A stretch of 64,000 bases of DNA, taken from positions 5,691,798-5,755,797 of the forward strand of contig NZ_CM007717.1 in assembly GCF_002019855.1 (NCBI RefSeq), written 5' to 3'. Source of the DNA: Streptomyces antibioticus. Lineage in GTDB: Bacteria; Actinomycetota; Actinomycetes; Streptomycetales; Streptomycetaceae. Under the pieces are notes generated by a model. That model ran no database searches. It had not been told where the DNA came from and worked only from the letters and a program-made list of their open reading frames with translations. This document shows positions 31,552 to 40,623 of the stretch, piece by piece. The position numbers were made by a program, and so were the translations under genes. The first letter of the stretch is position 1; each line of letters starts with the position of its first letter.

Positions 31552-32022
31552 GTGCACGAGGACACACACGGCGAGGGACACGGGGGCGGCGAGTCCACGG
31601 AGTTCCTGTCCCTGGAGCGGGAACTGACGGTGCTGCTGCGCCGCGCCCGCGCCAACCAGGGCGAGATGGCCCGCGAGGTCCATCCGGACCTGGAGTCCGC
31701 CGCGTACGGTCTGCTGGTCCGGCTGGAGGAGTGCGGCCGGCAGCGCGCCACCGAACTCGCCGCGTACATCGGCGTCGGCAAGGCCACCATGTCCCGTCAG
31801 CTCCGCGCCCTGGAACAGCTCGGTCTGGTCGCCCGCGAACCCGACCCGGCCGACGGCCGCGCCTGGCTCGTCGACCTCACCGAGGAGGGCCGCACCCGGG
31901 TCGGCCGCGTCCGCGAGGCCCGCCGCGCGCGGTACGTCCGCAACTTCTCCGACTGGGACCGCACCGAGGTCGCCGAACTGGCCCGGCTGCTGCAGCAGCT
32001 CAACCGCGGCATGGAGAAGTAG
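31552..32022 (+). CDS. MarR-family transcriptional regulator
   Basis: A 156-residue protein with a winged-helix MarR core (VHPDLESAAYGLLVRLEE, ATELAAYIGVGKATMSRQLRALEQLGLV, wing EPDPADGRAWLVDLTEEG) and dimerising helices at both ends. The His/Gly-rich N-terminal 12 residues (HEDTHGEGHGGG) could bind metal but may be disordered. The GTG at 31552 follows GAGCAGGGG. The ligand and target are unknown. It sits between lon and a PP2C-like gene. Confidence 0.87.
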   Translation: MHEDTHGEGHGGGESTEFLSLERELTVLLRRARANQGEMAREVHPDLESAAYGLLVRLEECGRQRATELAAYIGVGKATMSRQLRALEQLGLVAREPDPADGRAWLVDLTEEGRTRVGRVREARRARYVRNFSDWDRTEVAELARLLQQLNRGMEK

Positions 32023-32073
32023 CGCCGGCCCCCGCCTGCCTGACGCTCCCTACAGGTCCATCTACTGGTCCCT

Positions 32074-32862
32074 CTACAGGTCCACGTACACCGCTGTCGC
32101 GTCGTCATGTGTCTTGCCGGTCCCCAAAAAGGCCCGGGCCGTGGCGTCCGCGTCCTCAAGCACCCGCACCTTCTCCACGAGGGCGCGGGGGCCGTCCTCG
32201 CGGACGAGGGTGAACAGGGACGTCCAGTCGCCCTCGTGGAAGGTCTCCGTCCAGCGGGTCGCGCCGTCGGACAGCGCGGCCAGCGAGACGACCTCCGTGC
32301 GGGGCACACTTCCGGCCACCGCCCGGTCCGCCACCGCCGGATCCGCGGCGGCCGTGAAGAAGCCGCCCTCCTTGTTGCGCAGCGTCCCGTCGACCGTCGC
32401 GGCGCTCCTCAACAGGGCGCGCGGCAGCAGGGCGAGACGGTCGTCCCGGACCGGTGCGACCGTGCCCTCGGGGGACGCCAGCAGCAGCGTCGCGTCGCAC
32501 AGCACCAGGTACTCCACGGTCTCCGGGGACCAGCGCGCCAGGGCCACCGTCGCCTGCGGCGTACGCGGGTGAGAAAGGTCACAGGTTCGCGCATGGGCGT
32601 CGGCGGTACGCGCGATGGCGCGGGACAGGGCCTCCGCCAGCGGAACATCCGGGAGGGAAACGGTCAGTTCGGTCAGGGCCCCGCCCAGCCGTGCCGTGAA
32701 CCAGGGGACCGAATGCAGACAGCCCCCGCCGTCCGCCGGTGGTGTCACCCCGTCCAGCAGGACGACCGAACCGCCCTGTCCGGAGGCGGAAAGTCCGACA
32801 CTCGCGAAGTCCTCGTTGGGACGGGCCCGATCGCCCGGCTCCGACACAAGTTCCGTACGCAT
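32074..32862 (-). CDS. PP2C-like protein phosphatase domain protein
   Basis: A 262-residue protein with a shortened PP2C fold: NEDFASVG and VVLLDGVTPPADGGG supply metal-binding Asp residues, ALSDGATR a third, and KTHDDATAVYVDL the C-terminal strand. The spacing is abbreviated relative to the ~240-residue catalytic core of PppA/PstP, so activity needs checking. It would remove phosphate from Ser/Thr on a protein partner. The ATG at 32862 starts MRTELVSEPGDRARP. It is monocistronic and convergent with the MarR gene. Confidence 0.75.
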   Translation of the reverse strand: MRTELVSEPGDRARPNEDFASVGLSASGQGGSVVLLDGVTPPADGGGCLHSVPWFTARLGGALTELTVSLPDVPLAEALSRAIARTADAHARTCDLSHPRTPQATVALARWSPETVEYLVLCDATLLLASPEGTVAPVRDDRLALLPRALLRSAATVDGTLRNKEGGFFTAAADPAVADRAVAGSVPRTEVVSLAALSDGATRWTETFHEGDWTSLFTLVREDGPRALVEKVRVLEDADATARAFLGTGKTHDDATAVYVDL

Positions 32863-33229
32863 CCAGCCAGTCTGCACGACCGCTCCACAGCGTCCACGAA
32901 CGTCCCACACGCGCCGCCGGACCGCCGTGCGAGCCTCGCCCGGCCCAGGTCAGACGCCTGTTTTGGGCGGGAATGCTGGGCTCGGGGCAGACGTGGTGGC
33001 GAATATTGTCAAAGCCTGCCGCTCACGTCCAACCGGCCCGCCGGACCGGGCCGTCACGCGCGCCGCGGGAACTTGCCCGCCAACTCCCGTCCGATGTTCA
33101 CTCCTTCGGGTGGCGGGGGAAGCGATGCGCGACCGCTGCCCACCGGCACTGGGAGGGTCGGGGACCGAACCGGGCGTACGCATCATTTGACGGAGCGTCA
33201 CATCCGGCCCATGGGTACACGAGTCAGGA
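32863..33229. other. 367-bp divergent region between the PP2C gene and the conservon
   Basis: Nothing coding is visible. It must contain promoters in both directions. TTGACG at 33187-33192 could be the -35 of the conservon promoter, but the -10 about 17 bp on (near 33210) is poor. The stretch from 32950 to 33030 is relatively rich in A+T (TTTTGGGCGGGAATG; GAATATTGTCAAAG). Confidence 0.35.
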
Positions 33230-36130
33230 ATGCGAGCACCGGTGCAGAAGACGCGGACTGGGCGTAAAGGCAGCCGGACGGCCTCCGAGGGCGGCGCCGA
33301 GCGCACCCCCGTCGGCAAGGGCCGCCCCACCCACGTACGCAACCGGCTGATCGTGGCCGTGGCCGTGGTGGCCGCCGCGATCGCCGGTGCCGGCGCCCCC
33401 GCGCTCCTCACCGCCTCCGGGCAGCTCAAGGACTCCCAGGACCTGGTCACCCTGGCCGAACAGACCGAGGACGCCCTCGCTCTGGCCCGGTCCCTCGCCG
33501 ACGAACGCGACGAGGTCACCTCGTACGTCGCGGCCGGCCGCCCCGACTCCGAGGCCCCGTCCGCCGAGAGCGGCGCCCGGGTGGACCGCCAGGCCCGCGA
33601 GCTGACCGCGGAGACGGACGTCACCGCCGGCCTGCGCGACGCGCTCGACTCCCTCACCGCCGTCCGCCGCACCGCGCTCACCGGCGAGGGCACCGCCCTG
33701 GAGGCGCACGACGCCTACTCCAAGGTGATCACCGCCCTGCACGGCCTCGCCGAACGGCTCGCCGAGCAGACCCCGGCGCGCGCGGGCTCCGGGGCGCACG
33801 CCCTCGTCGCGCTCGACACCGCCGTCCAGCAGGCGTCCGCGACCCGCGGACTGCTGCTTGCCGCGCTCCGGGTGCCGACCGCCACCCGGACCGTCATCGA
33901 CCCGGTCACCGGCCTGGCGAGCACCGAGAAGGTCTCCTCCGAGGCCGACGGCGAGCGCCGCGACGCCCTCACCGCCGCCGCCCAGCAGTCCCGGGTCCGC
34001 TCCGACGCGGCTCTCGCCGACTTCCGCGCGTCCGCCCCCGAGGACATCGTCGAGTCGTACGACTCCACGGTCACCGGCGGGGACGTCGACACCGCGGAGA
34101 AGTACCTCGCCCGCCTCACCGACCAGCCCACCCTGAGCGCCGGTGAACTCGCCACCGGCGTCAAGAAGCTGGACGCCGCGCTCTCCGCCCGCGTCGACCT
34201 GATGCGCGGCGCCGAGTCCTCCCTCTACAGCGGGCGCGCCGACGACCTCGCCGCGCTGCGCGACGACGACGTCACCGGCCTGGAGATCAGGATCGCCCTG
34301 CTCGGCGCGCTGATGCTGCTCGCGGTCGCCGTCTCCACCGGCATGGCCCGCAGCCTCACCCGCCCGCTGTCCGTGCTGCGCCGCGGCTCCGCCCGGCTCG
34401 CCGGGGCCGAGAACCCGGCCGCCGAGGAACCCGTCACCTTCACCGGCCGCAACGACGAGTTCGCCCAGGTCGTCCGCTCGGTCAACGCGCTGCACGCGCA
34501 CGCCGTCGCCGTCCACGAGCGGGTGGCCACGCTGGAGTCCGACCGCAGGCATCTCGTGGGCCAGCGCCAGGCGATGGCCGACGCCCGTGAGGAACTGCGC
34601 GCGGAGATCGCCGAGTCGGCGGCCCAGCTCGAACGGCTGCGGTCCAGCATCACCGGCACCTTCGTCAACCTCGCCCTGCGCACCCTCGGTCTCGTCGAGC
34701 GCCAACTCGGCGTCATCGAGACCCTGGAGGAGCGCGAGCAGGACCCCGACCGGCTGGCCACCCTCTTCAAGCTCGACCACTTCGCGACCGTCATGCGGCG
34801 CCACAGCGAGAACCTCCTCGTCCTCGCCGGCACCGAGCACGTCCAGCAGCACGCGGGCCCGATCCCGCTGGTGGACGTGGTCCGGGCGGCCGTCAGCGAG
34901 ATCGAGCGCTACGAGCGGGTCCGTATCTCGGCGCTGCCGCCGCACGCGCACGTGGCCGGCTTCGCCGCGGACGACCTGAGCCATCTGCTCGCCGAACTCA
35001 TGGAGAACGCCACCTCGTTCTCCCCGCCGGACCTTCCCGTCGAGGTCTCCGGCTGGCTCCTGGAGAGCGGCGAGGTCATGCTCTCCGTCCAGGACGAGGG
35101 CATCGGCATCCCGGAGGACCGCCTCACCGTCCTCAACGCCCGCCTCACCGACTTCGACCCCGAGACCCCCTACGACCAGGAGGGCGAGGAGGGGCTCGGC
35201 CTCGGCCTGTACGTGGTGGCCCGCCTCGCGCACCGGCACGGGGTGCGGGTGCAGCTCCGCGAGCAGAAGCAGGGCGGGGTGGCGGCGGTCGTCGTCCTCC
35301 CGGCCACGCTGCTGCCCGAGGCGCCCTCGGCCGCGGTCCCGTCCGCGACACCGGCCTCCGCCAAGGCCCAGTCCTTCTCCCTCCCCGGCGCCGACGCGGA
35401 GGCCAACTCCAACGTCCTCCCGGGCCGCCCGAAGCCGGCCGCGGGGGACCCCCTGGTCGCGCTGGCGGAGAAGGCCGTACGGGCGGCGGGGGAGGAGAGC
35501 CGGGGGGATACGGTCCCGAGGCCCCGCAAGGAGACACCGGCGGAGGCGCTGTCCGGCGCCGACGCCGACGCCGAGGCGCGGGCGGCCCAGGCCGACCCCG
35601 AGACCAGCCCCGAGCCGAGCCCTGAGCCGGCCCCCGAGGCACCCGTAGGACTCCCGGCGGCACCCGTAGGACTCCCGGCCGAAAGCCCGGCCGAGACGAC
35701 CATGGAACTCCTGCTGCCGATCCCGCCCGCGGAAGCGGACCCGGCGGCACCCGAGGACGAGGTCCCGGCCCCGCAGACGGACTCGCCCGAGTCCCAGGTC
35801 CCGGCCCGGGCCCAGCCCTCTGAAGAACACACCCGCGTCCCCGACCAGCCCGAAGAGCCGGTCACCGACAAGGGACTGCCCAAGCGCACCCCCCGGATCA
35901 CCGCGCCCGCACAGACCCCGAGACAGCGCAGCGGTTCGGTCGACGCCGAGGCCCTCCGGCGTCGGCTGGGCGGTTTCCGCCGGGGGGCGGAGGCCGGGTA
36001 CCGCGAGGTGGAGGCGGAGATCGCCGAGAAGACGGGCCAGAACAAGGTTCCGGCCCCGCAAGCGGCTCAAGAAGCACACGCACACGCCGAAGAAGACACG
36101 GGGGGCACAGTCGAGGAGGCAAGCAGTTGA
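33230..36130 (+). CDS. Conservon histidine-kinase-like sensor (CvnA)
   Basis: A 966-residue protein. A basic N-terminus and one membrane helix (RLIVAVAVVAAAIAGAGAPALL, ~38-60) lead to a ~280-residue extracellular NIT-type helical domain. A second membrane helix (~350-370) and a HAMP-like linker follow. The kinase core has LDHFATVMRRHSENLLVLAG and the N-box region HLLAELMENATSFSPP with GLGLGLYVVARLAHRHG. The last ~300 residues are Pro/Ala/Glu-rich and disordered. It would signal through the CvnB-C-D complex. ATG 33230 is used; GTG 33242 is an alternative. Its stop overlaps the CvnB start. Confidence 0.9.
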   Translation: MRAPVQKTRTGRKGSRTASEGGAERTPVGKGRPTHVRNRLIVAVAVVAAAIAGAGAPALLTASGQLKDSQDLVTLAEQTEDALALARSLADERDEVTSYVAAGRPDSEAPSAESGARVDRQARELTAETDVTAGLRDALDSLTAVRRTALTGEGTALEAHDAYSKVITALHGLAERLAEQTPARAGSGAHALVALDTAVQQASATRGLLLAALRVPTATRTVIDPVTGLASTEKVSSEADGERRDALTAAAQQSRVRSDAALADFRASAPEDIVESYDSTVTGGDVDTAEKYLARLTDQPTLSAGELATGVKKLDAALSARVDLMRGAESSLYSGRADDLAALRDDDVTGLEIRIALLGALMLLAVAVSTGMARSLTRPLSVLRRGSARLAGAENPAAEEPVTFTGRNDEFAQVVRSVNALHAHAVAVHERVATLESDRRHLVGQRQAMADAREELRAEIAESAAQLERLRSSITGTFVNLALRTLGLVERQLGVIETLEEREQDPDRLATLFKLDHFATVMRRHSENLLVLAGTEHVQQHAGPIPLVDVVRAAVSEIERYERVRISALPPHAHVAGFAADDLSHLLAELMENATSFSPPDLPVEVSGWLLESGEVMLSVQDEGIGIPEDRLTVLNARLTDFDPETPYDQEGEEGLGLGLYVVARLAHRHGVRVQLREQKQGGVAAVVVLPATLLPEAPSAAVPSATPASAKAQSFSLPGADAEANSNVLPGRPKPAAGDPLVALAEKAVRAAGEESRGDTVPRPRKETPAEALSGADADAEARAAQADPETSPEPSPEPAPEAPVGLPAAPVGLPAESPAETTMELLLPIPPAEADPAAPEDEVPAPQTDSPESQVPARAQPSEEHTRVPDQPEEPVTDKGLPKRTPRITAPAQTPRQRSGSVDAEALRRRLGGFRRGAEAGYREVEAEIAEKTGQNKVPAPQAAQEAHAHAEEDTGGTVEEASS

Positions 36131-36672
36131 CCGCGCCCAGTACCTTCGGACTGAGCAGTGAAGCCCGTAACCTGCACTGGCTGTTGACCAACCTGGTGGA
36201 GGAGGTGCCCGGGATCCGGTCCGTGGCGGTCGTCTCCTCCGACGGCCTGCTGCTGCTCTCCTCGGACCCCGACCTCCCGCACGCGCGGACGCGTCTGCAC
36301 GAGGGCACCGCAGCCCCCGGCGACGCGCGCCGCCGCAGGACCGGCGACGAGGACAAACCCGCCGGCCCGCGCGGCTCGTCCGCCGACCTCGCCACCATCG
36401 TCTCCGGCATCGGCAGCCTCACCATCGGCGCCGCCCGGCTCATGGAGTTCGGCGGGGTGAAACACACCATGATCGCGATGGCGGAGGGCAGCCTCTTCGT
36501 GATGTCGATCAGCGACGGCTCCCTGCTCGGCGTCCATGGCTCCGCCGACTGCGACATGAGCGTGGTGGCGTACCACATGGCGCTCTTCGTGGGCCGTGCG
36601 GGACATGTCCTGACCCCCGAACTCCGCAGTGAGCTACGGCAGTCGCTGGAGTCGGCCGGGAGCGGCCGATGA
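36127..36672 (+). CDS. Conservon Roadblock/LC7-domain protein (CvnB) with an inserted loop
   Basis: A 181-residue Roadblock/LC7 protein. The core is intact: EARNLHWLLTNLVEEVPGIRSVAVVSSDGLLLLSS, then LATIVSGIGSLTIGAARLM, and MIAMAEGSLFVMSISDGSLLGV. CvnB proteins are usually ~135-140 residues; here an extra low-complexity, charged loop (residues ~49-84, Arg/Gly/Asp/Pro) sits in the first beta region. It is probably a GTPase-activating or scaffolding subunit for CvnD. The start is TTG 36127, preceded by GAGGAGG and overlapping the CvnA stop (TTGA), a rare start codon that enforces coupling. Confidence 0.88.
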   Translation: MTAPSTFGLSSEARNLHWLLTNLVEEVPGIRSVAVVSSDGLLLLSSDPDLPHARTRLHEGTAAPGDARRRRTGDEDKPAGPRGSSADLATIVSGIGSLTIGAARLMEFGGVKHTMIAMAEGSLFVMSISDGSLLGVHGSADCDMSVVAYHMALFVGRAGHVLTPELRSELRQSLESAGSGR

Positions 36673-37088
36673 GCACCGGCCCGGCCGCCAGGAAGCGGCT
36701 CCCCGTCCGCGGCGGCGACCGCAAGCCCGCCCGCGTCCGCCCCTACTCGCTCACCGGCGGCCGGACCGGCTTCGGCCATGTCCTCCTCGTCGAGACCTTC
36801 GTGGCGGCCCTCGAAGCCCCCGAGGAGCGCAAGGAGTTGACGAACAGTTCGCTCAGGTCCGCCGTGATGCCGGAGCTGCGCGCCATCGCCGAACTGTGCC
36901 GCCGGATGCGCACGGTGGCCGAGATCGCCGCGCTCCTGAAGATGCCGCTCGGTGTGGTCCGCGTCCTGCTGAGCGACCTCGCGGACCAGGGAAAGATCCG
37001 TGTGTACGGCACCGGTACCGCTCACGGTACGGGCCGTCCCGACCGCGCTCTGCTGGAAAGGGTGCTGAGTGGACTCCGTCGTCTCTGA
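36669..37088 (+). CDS. Conservon DUF742 protein (CvnC)
   Basis: A 139-residue DUF742 protein. A basic N-terminal tail precedes VRPYSLTGGRT, then a helix-turn-helix-like core (IAELCRRMRTVAEIAALLKMPLGVVRVLLSDLADQGKIRV). DUF742 proteins bind both CvnB and the GTPase in conservon complexes. ATG 36669 overlaps the CvnB stop (ATGA), and the stop lies 20 bp inside CvnD, so the four genes are tightly coupled. Confidence 0.9.
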   Translation: MSTGPAARKRLPVRGGDRKPARVRPYSLTGGRTGFGHVLLVETFVAALEAPEERKELTNSSLRSAVMPELRAIAELCRRMRTVAEIAALLKMPLGVVRVLLSDLADQGKIRVYGTGTAHGTGRPDRALLERVLSGLRRL

Positions 37089-37740
37089 CGCCGCCACCTC
37101 CGTAGGCGTCACCTCCCTCCCGGGAATCCCCGCCGCTGCCGCGCCGTCCGACGCGGACGAGCCGCTCCGCCCCTGGCAGACCGACCGCACCAGGGCGCCC
37201 GTCGCCACGAAGATCGTGGTCGCGGGCGGTTTCGGCGTCGGCAAGACGACCCTGGTCGGCACCGTCTCGGAGATCGAGCCCCTCCAGACGGAGGCGCTGA
37301 TGACCGAGGCCGGCGCGGCCGAGGACGACCTCACCGGCACGCCCGAGAAGTCCACCACCACGGTCGCCATGGACTACGGCCGTCTCACGCTCGACGACGA
37401 CCTGGTCCTCTATCTGTTCGGCACCCCGGGCCAGCAGCGGTTCTGGTTCATGTGGGACGACCTGGTGCGCGGCGCGATCGGGGCGGTCGTGCTGGCCGAC
37501 ACCCGCCGGCTCAAGGACTGCTTCCCCGCGCTGGACTACTTCGAGAGCTGCGGACTGCCGTACGTCGTCGCCGTCAACCACTTCGACGACAGCGAGCTGT
37601 TCGAGCCGGACGACGTGCGGGAGGCGCTGACGATCCCCGCACACATACCTGTCATGATCATGGACGCGCGGCGCCGGATCTCGGTGATCGAGACCCTTCT
37701 GGCCCTGGTGGGCCACGCGCTGGACGAAACCCCCGAGTAG
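37069..37740 (+). CDS. Conservon small GTP-binding protein (CvnD)
   Basis: A 223-residue MglA/Ras-like GTPase. The P-loop is GGFGVGKTT (53-61). TTVAMDYGRLTLDDDLVLYLFGTPGQQRF holds the G3 Asp/Gly region, and NHF replaces the usual NKxD as in other CvnD proteins. The N-terminal ~45 residues are disordered, longer than in most homologues (~195). It presumably cycles between GDP and GTP under CvnA-C control. GTG 37069 overlaps cvnC by 20 bp. Confidence 0.92.
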   Translation: MDSVVSDAATSVGVTSLPGIPAAAAPSDADEPLRPWQTDRTRAPVATKIVVAGGFGVGKTTLVGTVSEIEPLQTEALMTEAGAAEDDLTGTPEKSTTTVAMDYGRLTLDDDLVLYLFGTPGQQRFWFMWDDLVRGAIGAVVLADTRRLKDCFPALDYFESCGLPYVVAVNHFDDSELFEPDDVREALTIPAHIPVMIMDARRRISVIETLLALVGHALDETPE

Positions 37741-37774
37741 TCCCGAGTGAAGTCCCCTTAGGAGCCATCCCCGC

Positions 37775-39028
37775 ATGCGGAAGATACTCGTCGTCGGAGC
37801 CGGCCAGTCCGGACTCCAGCTCGCCCTCGGCCTCCAGTCGCACGGGTACGAGGTCACCCTGATGTCGAACCGGACGGCGGACGAGATCCGCTCCGGCCGG
37901 GTCATGTCGACGCAGTGCATGTTCCACACGGCCCTGGAGCACGAGCGCGCTCTCCAGTTGAACTTCTGGGAGTCCCAGGCCCCGAAGATCCAGGGACTCG
38001 GCGTCTCCGTGGCCGCCCCCGGCTCGCACGACCCGGGCCCCACCCAGCGCGCCATCGACTGGCTCGGCCGGCTCGACGGCTTCGCGCAGTCCGTGGACCA
38101 GCGGGTGAAGATGGCCGGCTGGATGGAGACCTTCGCCCAGCGCGGCGGCCGGCTCGTCATCCACGGCGCGGCCGTCGGCGACCTCGACTACTTCTCCCGC
38201 GCCTACGACCTCGTCCTGGTCTCCGCGGGCAAGGGCGAGCTGGTCTCCATGTTCGCCCGCGACCCCGAGCGCTCCCCCTACACCGCCCCGCAGCGCGCGC
38301 TGGCGGTCTCCTACGTCCACGGACTGGGCCCGCGCCCGGAGCACCCGGACACCGAGGCGGTCCGCTGCAATCTGGTCCCCGGCGTCGGCGAACTGTTCGT
38401 CATGCCGACGTTCACCACGTCCGGCCGCGCCGACATCCTCTTCTGGGAGGGCATACCCGGCGGCCCGCTCGACGTCTTCGACGGCGTCAAGGACCCGGCC
38501 GAGCACCTCTCCCTGACCCTGGGACTCATGGAGCGGTTCACGCCCTGGGAGTACGAGCGGGCGCGGAGCGTCGAACTCACCGATGCGGGCGGCACGTTGG
38601 CCGGACGGTACGCGCCGACCGTGCGCAACCCGGTCGGCCGGCTGCCCGGCGGCGGGCTGGTCCTCGGCGTCGCGGACGTCGTCGTCGCCAACGACCCGAT
38701 CACCGGCCAGGGCTCCAACTCCGCCTCCAAGTGCGCCGCCGCGTACCTCGCGTCGATCCTGGAGCGGGGCGAGAAGGAGTTCGACGAGGAGTGGATGCGC
38801 GCCACCTTCGACCGCTACTGGGACACCGCGCGGCACGTCACCAAGTGGACCAACGCGATGCTGGCCCCGCCGCCGGAGCACATCGTGAACATGCTGGGCG
38901 CGGCAGGCCAGTTGCAGCCCGTGGCCGACCGTTTCGCCAACGCCTTCGACGACCCGTCGGACTTCGAGAACTTCTTCTACGAGCCCGAGAAGACCGCCGC
39001 CTACCTCGGCGAGGTGGCGGGCGCCTGA
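37775..39028 (+). CDS. Styrene/indole monooxygenase-like FAD protein, conservon-linked
   Basis: A 417-residue class E flavoprotein monooxygenase similar to StyA. The FAD-binding motif is VVGAGQSGLQLALGL (residues 6-20). LGVADVVVANDPITGQGSNSASK matches the C-terminal flavin-contact region of StyA-like enzymes. Such enzymes epoxidise alkenes with FADH2 supplied by a separate reductase; none is adjacent. It lies 34 bp after cvnD and is probably in the conservon transcript, where other conservons carry a cytochrome P450 (CvnE). The 3' end overlaps the convergent NlpC/P60 gene by 28 bp. The substrate is unknown. Confidence 0.85.
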   Translation: MRKILVVGAGQSGLQLALGLQSHGYEVTLMSNRTADEIRSGRVMSTQCMFHTALEHERALQLNFWESQAPKIQGLGVSVAAPGSHDPGPTQRAIDWLGRLDGFAQSVDQRVKMAGWMETFAQRGGRLVIHGAAVGDLDYFSRAYDLVLVSAGKGELVSMFARDPERSPYTAPQRALAVSYVHGLGPRPEHPDTEAVRCNLVPGVGELFVMPTFTTSGRADILFWEGIPGGPLDVFDGVKDPAEHLSLTLGLMERFTPWEYERARSVELTDAGGTLAGRYAPTVRNPVGRLPGGGLVLGVADVVVANDPITGQGSNSASKCAAAYLASILERGEKEFDEEWMRATFDRYWDTARHVTKWTNAMLAPPPEHIVNMLGAAGQLQPVADRFANAFDDPSDFENFFYEPEKTAAYLGEVAGA

Positions 39029-40188
39029 GGTCCGCCCTGCGGCCGTGCGTCCGGCACCGGATCCGGATCCGGGTCCGGGCGTACGGCTCCCAGCACCGGG
39101 TTGGACGCGATCGGTGAGATCTTGACCCGCTCCCCGGTGCGCGGGGCCTGCACCACCATGCCGTCGCCCAGATACAGGGCCACATGCGTGGCCTCGGGGA
39201 AGTAGAGCACCAGGTCACCGGGGCGCAGCCGGTTCAGCGGGATGCGCGGCAGCCGCGCCCACTGCTCCTGGCTGGTGCGCGGGATCGGCGTCCCGGCGTG
39301 CCCCCACGCCTCGGAGGTCAGCCCCGAGCAGTCGTACGACGCCGGACCCTCGGCGCCCCACTCGTACGGCTTCCCGATCTGCTCCACCGCGTAGCGCACG
39401 GCCCGGTCGCCCTCCGCAGACGGCGGCCGGTCGTCGTCCAGGTCGCCGGAGGCCATGACCCGCTTCTGCGCCTCGGCGACACCGGCCTGCTCCAGCTCCG
39501 CGATCGCGGCGAGCTGGGCGGTGGTGAGGGAGGCGAGGAGCTTCTCGACGTCACCGAGGCGGCGGCGGACGTCGTCGCGCTCCTTCTTGCGCCGTTCCGC
39601 CAGCGTGAGCTGGGCGTCGAGCGCGGTGCGCGCCGCGCGGGCCAGCTCGTCGGACCGGCGTTCGCCGCCCTCCAGCCGGTCCACGGTCTCGGCCCGCTCC
39701 CGTGCCAGACGGCCGATCACATGCCCTTGTTCCAGGGCGTGTTGGGGGTCGCGGGCGAGCAGCAGCCGGACGTACGGGGAGAGATCGGTGCTGCCCTGGT
39801 ACTGCTGGCGGGCCAGCCGGCCGGCCGCGCCCCGGCTCTCGTGCAGCGACAGCCGCGCCTCGGCCAGGGCGGTGTCCAGCCGTTCGGTCGCGGCCCGCTG
39901 TTCCTTCAGCTTCTCCTCGGTGGCGTTGTACGCCTCGGTCGCCCGCTCGGCCTCCCGGTACAGCCGCTGAAGCTCCGTCAGCAGTTCGGCCACGGACCGC
40001 CCGCCGGGCGCCGCCGCCGTGCCCGCCTCGGGAGGCGCGGTCGCGCCCGCCTCCGGGGACGCGGTGGCCGAGGGTCCGGCCGGTTCCGGTTCCGGTACGG
40101 CCCATGCGGCCCCCGGGGCCAGGACCACCTGCGCGGCGAGCGCGGCCGTCACCGCCGTACAGGCCAGACGCAGCAGCCTTTCTGACAC
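39001..40188 (-). CDS. Secreted NlpC/P60 peptidoglycan hydrolase
   Basis: A 395-residue secreted enzyme. The signal peptide runs to about residue 30 (TAALAAQVVLAPGAAWA). A Pro/Ala/Glu linker and a ~170-residue coiled coil follow. The C-terminal NlpC/P60 domain has catalytic Cys287 in YDCSGLTSEAWGHAG and His335 in ATHVALYLGDG. It cleaves peptidoglycan stem-peptide links; the coiled coil may keep it autoinhibited, as in RipA/CwlO types. The start is GTG 40188. Its last 28 bp lie opposite the flavoprotein gene. Confidence 0.9.
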   Translation of the reverse strand: MSERLLRLACTAVTAALAAQVVLAPGAAWAVPEPEPAGPSATASPEAGATAPPEAGTAAAPGGRSVAELLTELQRLYREAERATEAYNATEEKLKEQRAATERLDTALAEARLSLHESRGAAGRLARQQYQGSTDLSPYVRLLLARDPQHALEQGHVIGRLARERAETVDRLEGGERRSDELARAARTALDAQLTLAERRKKERDDVRRRLGDVEKLLASLTTAQLAAIAELEQAGVAEAQKRVMASGDLDDDRPPSAEGDRAVRYAVEQIGKPYEWGAEGPASYDCSGLTSEAWGHAGTPIPRTSQEQWARLPRIPLNRLRPGDLVLYFPEATHVALYLGDGMVVQAPRTGERVKISPIASNPVLGAVRPDPDPDPVPDARPQGGPQAPATSPR

Positions 40189-40303
40189 GTCATCACCTCC
40201 GCCGCGGGGGAGCGGCCCGGCTGGCCCCTCCGTCCCGCAGGGCGAGCATGGGGCGTGCGGGCGCGGTCCGCGCGCCGGGTGTGCGCGCTTCGGCGCAACC
40301 GGG

Positions 40304-40609
40304 TCACCCGTCGGTGTCGTCCCGGCGTTCGTCCGGCGTGGGGGCTTCCGGTTTCGACCACGGCCATCTCAGCCGGCCCGCCGCCCTCCCGCTCGGGTCG
40401 AACTCGTACTTCCAGCCCCGCGGGAGTCCCAGCCGCTTGCTGTGGCCGCGCGGCACGCGCCGGTAGACCAGCACGGTGGGCGGGCCGCCGGCCGCGTCGG
40501 GGACGGGGATGCGGTACGTCTTCGGCGGCTGTCCGGTGGGGCCGGTCAGGACGGACAGGACGCGGCCGTCCATGGGCCCGCCCTCGAAGGGGGTCTCTTC
40601 GCTTCTCAC
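40304..40609 (-). CDS. Hypothetical 101-residue protein
   Basis: Begins VRSEETPFEGGPMDGRVLSV at GTG 40609. It has PPKTYRIPVPD and a positively charged C-terminal half (RVPRGHSKRLGLPRGWKYEF), but no recognisable domain. It lies 14 bp downstream of the TetR gene stop on the same strand, so it may be co-transcribed. Coding bias is good. The function is unknown. Confidence 0.6.
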   Translation of the reverse strand: MRSEETPFEGGPMDGRVLSVLTGPTGQPPKTYRIPVPDAAGGPPTVLVYRRVPRGHSKRLGLPRGWKYEFDPSGRAAGRLRWPWSKPEAPTPDERRDDTDG

Positions 40610-40623
40610 GGCACCAGTGTCGA

